Positions 61,700 to 64,000 of a DNA stretch of 64,000 nt are shown one piece after another. The DNA is taken from the NCBI RefSeq assembly GCF_002847345.1, contig NZ_LXFV01000059.1, forward strand, positions 43,473-107,472, given 5' to 3'. This stretch comes from Pectobacterium peruviense (GTDB lineage Bacteria; Pseudomonadota; Gammaproteobacteria; Enterobacterales; Enterobacteriaceae). The notes beneath the pieces were generated by a model. The model was not told where the DNA came from and ran no database searches. It saw only the letters and a list, made by a program, of their open reading frames with translations. The first letter of the stretch is position 1. Each line of letters begins with the position of its first letter. The translations under genes were made by a program, and so were the position numbers.

Positions 61700-62326
61700 A
61701 TGATTGACCTGTATTACGCACCAACCCCGAATGGGCACAAGATCACCCTGTTTCTGGAAGAAGCTAATCTCCCCTACCAACTCCACCGCGTAAACATCAG
61801 CAAAGGCGAACAGTTCAAGCCGGAATTTTTGGCTATTTCGCCTAACAACAAAATTCCCGCAATTGTCGACACGCAACCCGCGGAAGGTGACACGCCGATT
61901 AGCCTGTTTGAATCTGGGGCGATTTTACTCTATCTGGCGGAAAAACACGGCGTATTGCTGAGTTCGTCGCTACGTGAGCGCACAGCCACGCTACAGTGGC
62001 TGTTCTGGCAAGTCGCTGGTTTCGGACCAATGCTGGGGCAGAATCATCATTTTAACCACTATGCGCCTCAGCCAGTGCCTTATGCGATTGAACGCTATCA
62101 GCAGGAGACGCAGCGCCTGTATCGCGTACTGGATAAACATCTGCAAGACAGCCTTTGGCTAGCAGGGGAAAATTACAGTATCGCCGATATTGCGACCTAC
62201 CCATGGGTCGTGTCTTATGCCCGCCAGCGCATCGACCTTGATGACTATCCTGCAGTGAAGGCGTGGTATACGCGTATTAGCGATCGCCCAGCAACGCAGA
62301 GGGCTTACCAGCTAGCCGAGCAGTAA
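61700..62326 (+). CDS. yfcG: Glutathione-dependent disulfide reductase YfcG (Nu-class GST)
   Basis: This 208-residue cytosolic glutathione-S-transferase-fold protein matches YfcG, which reduces disulfides using two bound glutathiones. Thr9 and Asn11 in APTPNGHK correspond to the residues used in place of a catalytic Cys. The glutathione-binding loop is FESGAILLYLAEKHG and the C-terminal helical domain contains AGENYSIADIATYPW. It is divergent from yfcE. Confidence 0.95.
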   Translation: MIDLYYAPTPNGHKITLFLEEANLPYQLHRVNISKGEQFKPEFLAISPNNKIPAIVDTQPAEGDTPISLFESGAILLYLAEKHGVLLSSSLRERTATLQWLFWQVAGFGPMLGQNHHFNHYAPQPVPYAIERYQQETQRLYRVLDKHLQDSLWLAGENYSIADIATYPWVVSYARQRIDLDDYPAVKAWYTRISDRPATQRAYQLAEQ

Positions 62327-62482
62327 AATTCTGGCGCATCTCATTCGGCCTTTGGGTATCTTCTGTTATGGTAATCAACATATCGTTGTTAATGATATTG
62401 TTACCAACGAGCAGCTTACCTGTTAACGATTCCCTGACGCTGTGGTTTATTCGCAGCAACAGAAGCAACCGAGGGCCGAGCA

Positions 62483-62854
62483 ATGCCATATACTCATTCT
62501 GACGCCATTATTCGTATAAAAAATCTGCGGCTGCGCACCTTCATCGGTATCAAAGATGAGGAAATCACGAATAAGCAGGATGTGATCATCAACGTTGTGA
62601 TTCACTACCCAGCAGAAAAAGCACGTAACAGCGAGAATATCGCTGATGCGTTGAACTACCGCACCATCACCAAAAATATCATTCGCCACGTGGAAGATAA
62701 CCGCTTCGCTTTGCTGGAAAAATTAACGCAGGATGTGCTCAACATCGCCAGCGATCACGACTGGATAACCTATGCTGAAGTAGAAATAGATAAACCGTTT
62801 GCCTTGCGATACGCCGATTCAGTTTCTATGACCCTGCGTTATCACAAGGCATAA
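62483..62854 (+). CDS. folX: Dihydroneopterin triphosphate 2'-epimerase FolX
   Basis: FolX epimerises dihydroneopterin triphosphate to the monapterin form, the first step towards tetrahydromonapterin. The 123-residue protein has the tunnelling fold shared with Fol[18 protein letters not shown], the [14 protein letters not shown] helix and [25 protein letters not shown] precedes the ATG. The upstream 156 bp include a long inverted repeat at about 62371-62406 (GGTAA...TTACC). yfcH follows, separated by an ERIC. Confidence 0.95.
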   Translation: MPYTHSDAIIRIKNLRLRTFIGIKDEEITNKQDVIINVVIHYPAEKARNSENIADALNYRTITKNIIRHVEDNRFALLEKLTQDVLNIASDHDWITYAEVEIDKPFALRYADSVSMTLRYHKA

Positions 62855-62860
62855 AGTTCA

Positions 62861-63058
<198 letters not shown>

Positions 63059-63069
63059 AAGGGGAAGCG

Positions 63070-63975
63070 ATGCAACTACTCATAACAGGCGGAACCGGCC
63101 TTATTGGCCGCCATCTTATCCAACGATTACAGCTGCTTTCCCATCACATCACCGTACTGACACGCGATCCTGAGCGTGCACGAGGTGTTCTCGGCAATCA
63201 GGTGGAATATTGGTCAACGCTGAGCAATATCACCTCGCTGAACGACTTTGATGGCGTCATTAATCTGGCGGGCGAACCTATCGCCGATAAACGCTGGACG
63301 TCACAACAAAAGCAACGTTTGGCACAGAGTCGCTGGAGCATCACCGAGCAGCTTGCCACGCTGATTAAAGCCAGCAGTGAGCCGCCAGCCGTTTTCATCT
63401 CAGGCTCCGCTGTCGGATACTATGGCGATCAAGGCGAAGCGCTGGTCACAGAAGATGAATCCCCTGTCGATGAATTCACACACCACCTGTGCGCCCGCTG
63501 GGAAGCGCTAGCACAGTCTGCCGAAAGTGATAAAACTCGCGTCTGCCTGCTGCGCACCGGTATTGTTCTTTCGGCTCAGGGCGGTGCGCTGGCAAAAATG
63601 CTGCCGATTTTCCGCGTCGGGCTCGGTGGGCCGATGGGTTCCGGCAAGCAATATATGCCGTGGATTCATATTGATGACATGGTTAACGGCATTATCTATC
63701 TGCTGGACCAGCCAATATTGCGCGGCCCCTTCAATATGGTTGCGCCCTATCCGGTTCACAATGAACAATTTTCAGCCATGCTGGCACACGTATTGGATCG
63801 CCCCGGCTTTCTACGAGCGCCCGCTTTCGCGATCAAATTACTGATGGGAGAAGCCTCGACATTGGTGCTAGGTGGACAGCGCGCCATACCACAGAGATTA
63901 GAGGCCGCAGGCTTTGGTTTCCGTTTCTTTGAGCTGGAAGAAGCCCTGCAAGACGTCACCAAAAAACTGGGCTGA
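63070..63975 (+). CDS. yfcH: Extended SDR epimerase family protein YfcH
   Basis: This 301-residue protein of the SDR39U1/YfcH family has an NAD(P)-binding start ([16 protein letters not shown]), [14 protein letters not shown] with the active-site Tyr, and a C-terminal DUF1731 region ([14 protein letters not shown]). Substrate unknown. The ATG at 63070, with GGGGAAG just upstream, gives the conserved N-terminus. The frame is open upstream to 63001 but that part is the ERIC. The stop at 63975 is 25 bp before the window edge. Confidence 0.94.
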   Translation: MQLLITGGTGLIGRHLIQRLQLLSHHITVLTRDPERARGVLGNQVEYWSTLSNITSLNDFDGVINLAGEPIADKRWTSQQKQRLAQSRWSITEQLATLIKASSEPPAVFISGSAVGYYGDQGEALVTEDESPVDEFTHHLCARWEALAQSAESDKTRVCLLRTGIVLSAQGGALAKMLPIFRVGLGGPMGSGKQYMPWIHIDDMVNGIIYLLDQPILRGPFNMVAPYPVHNEQFSAMLAHVLDRPGFLRAPAFAIKLLMGEASTLVLGGQRAIPQRLEAAGFGFRFFELEEALQDVTKKLG

Positions 63976-64000
63976 CCCAGTAGCTGAGAACGGTGATAAT

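Overview
The window looks like chromosome of a soft-rot enterobacterium, most likely Pectobacterium or a close relative. This is inferred from the gene order, the LrhA/HexA regulator and ERIC repeats; no 16S or marker gene settles it. Most of the DNA is conserved enterobacterial core. The accessory interest lies in the first 28 kb.

Layout. (1) 1-10332, minus strand: an assimilatory nitrate cluster in the order nasR, then nasF-nasE-nasD-nasCB(fused)-nasA, with nasA running off the left edge. The nas leader shows a sigma-54 promoter, two hairpins with identical A1/G4 hexaloops (the ANTAR target) and an overlapping terminator, so the NasR antitermination switch can be read from the sequence. (2) 10553-12915: an isolated phage tail-fibre gene and its assembly chaperone, with no other phage genes. 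(3) 13444-17146: a cytochrome bd oxidase operon (cydA, cydB, a 34-residue CydX-like gene) followed by two DUF202 membrane proteins. (4) 17200-21366: fdhE, a MocR regulator, a glutamine amidotransferase and ylaC. (5) 21526-23980: anaerobic haem degradation genes hutW-hutX-chuY under a Fur-type promoter. (6) 24378-27558: ybiT (ABC-F), a PhzF-family gene and a RimL-like acetyltransferase. (7) 27664-27916: a compact, probably unannotated unit with two CRP-type sites, a 32-codon gene and a strong terminator. (8) 28133-31308: treB-treC for trehalose uptake and cleavage. (9) 31437-47122: elaB and the complete 13-gene nuo operon for respiratory complex I (nuoA to nuoN, with nuoCD fused). (10) 47800-63975: lrhA (hexA), alaA, yfbR, yfbS, hxpA, yfbU, yfbV, ackA, pta, a DUF817 gene, yfcD, yfcE, yfcG, folX and yfcH, in an order close to that of E. 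coli.

How it fits together. The left part takes up nitrate, reduces it through nitrite to ammonium and controls this by RNA antitermination. The centre and right carry energy metabolism (bd oxidase, complex I, acetate fermentation through Pta-AckA, trehalose catabolism) with global regulators (HexA, and CRP, FNR and Fur sites).

Repeats. ERIC elements occur in four states: one complete 127-bp copy (58896-59022), one enlarged by about 70 bp (62861-63058), one with the centre deleted inside the nuo operon (42067-42130), and one end fragment (53137-53172). A different structured repeat lies between nasR and the nas promoter. No tRNA, rRNA, CRISPR array, insertion sequence or integrase gene was seen.
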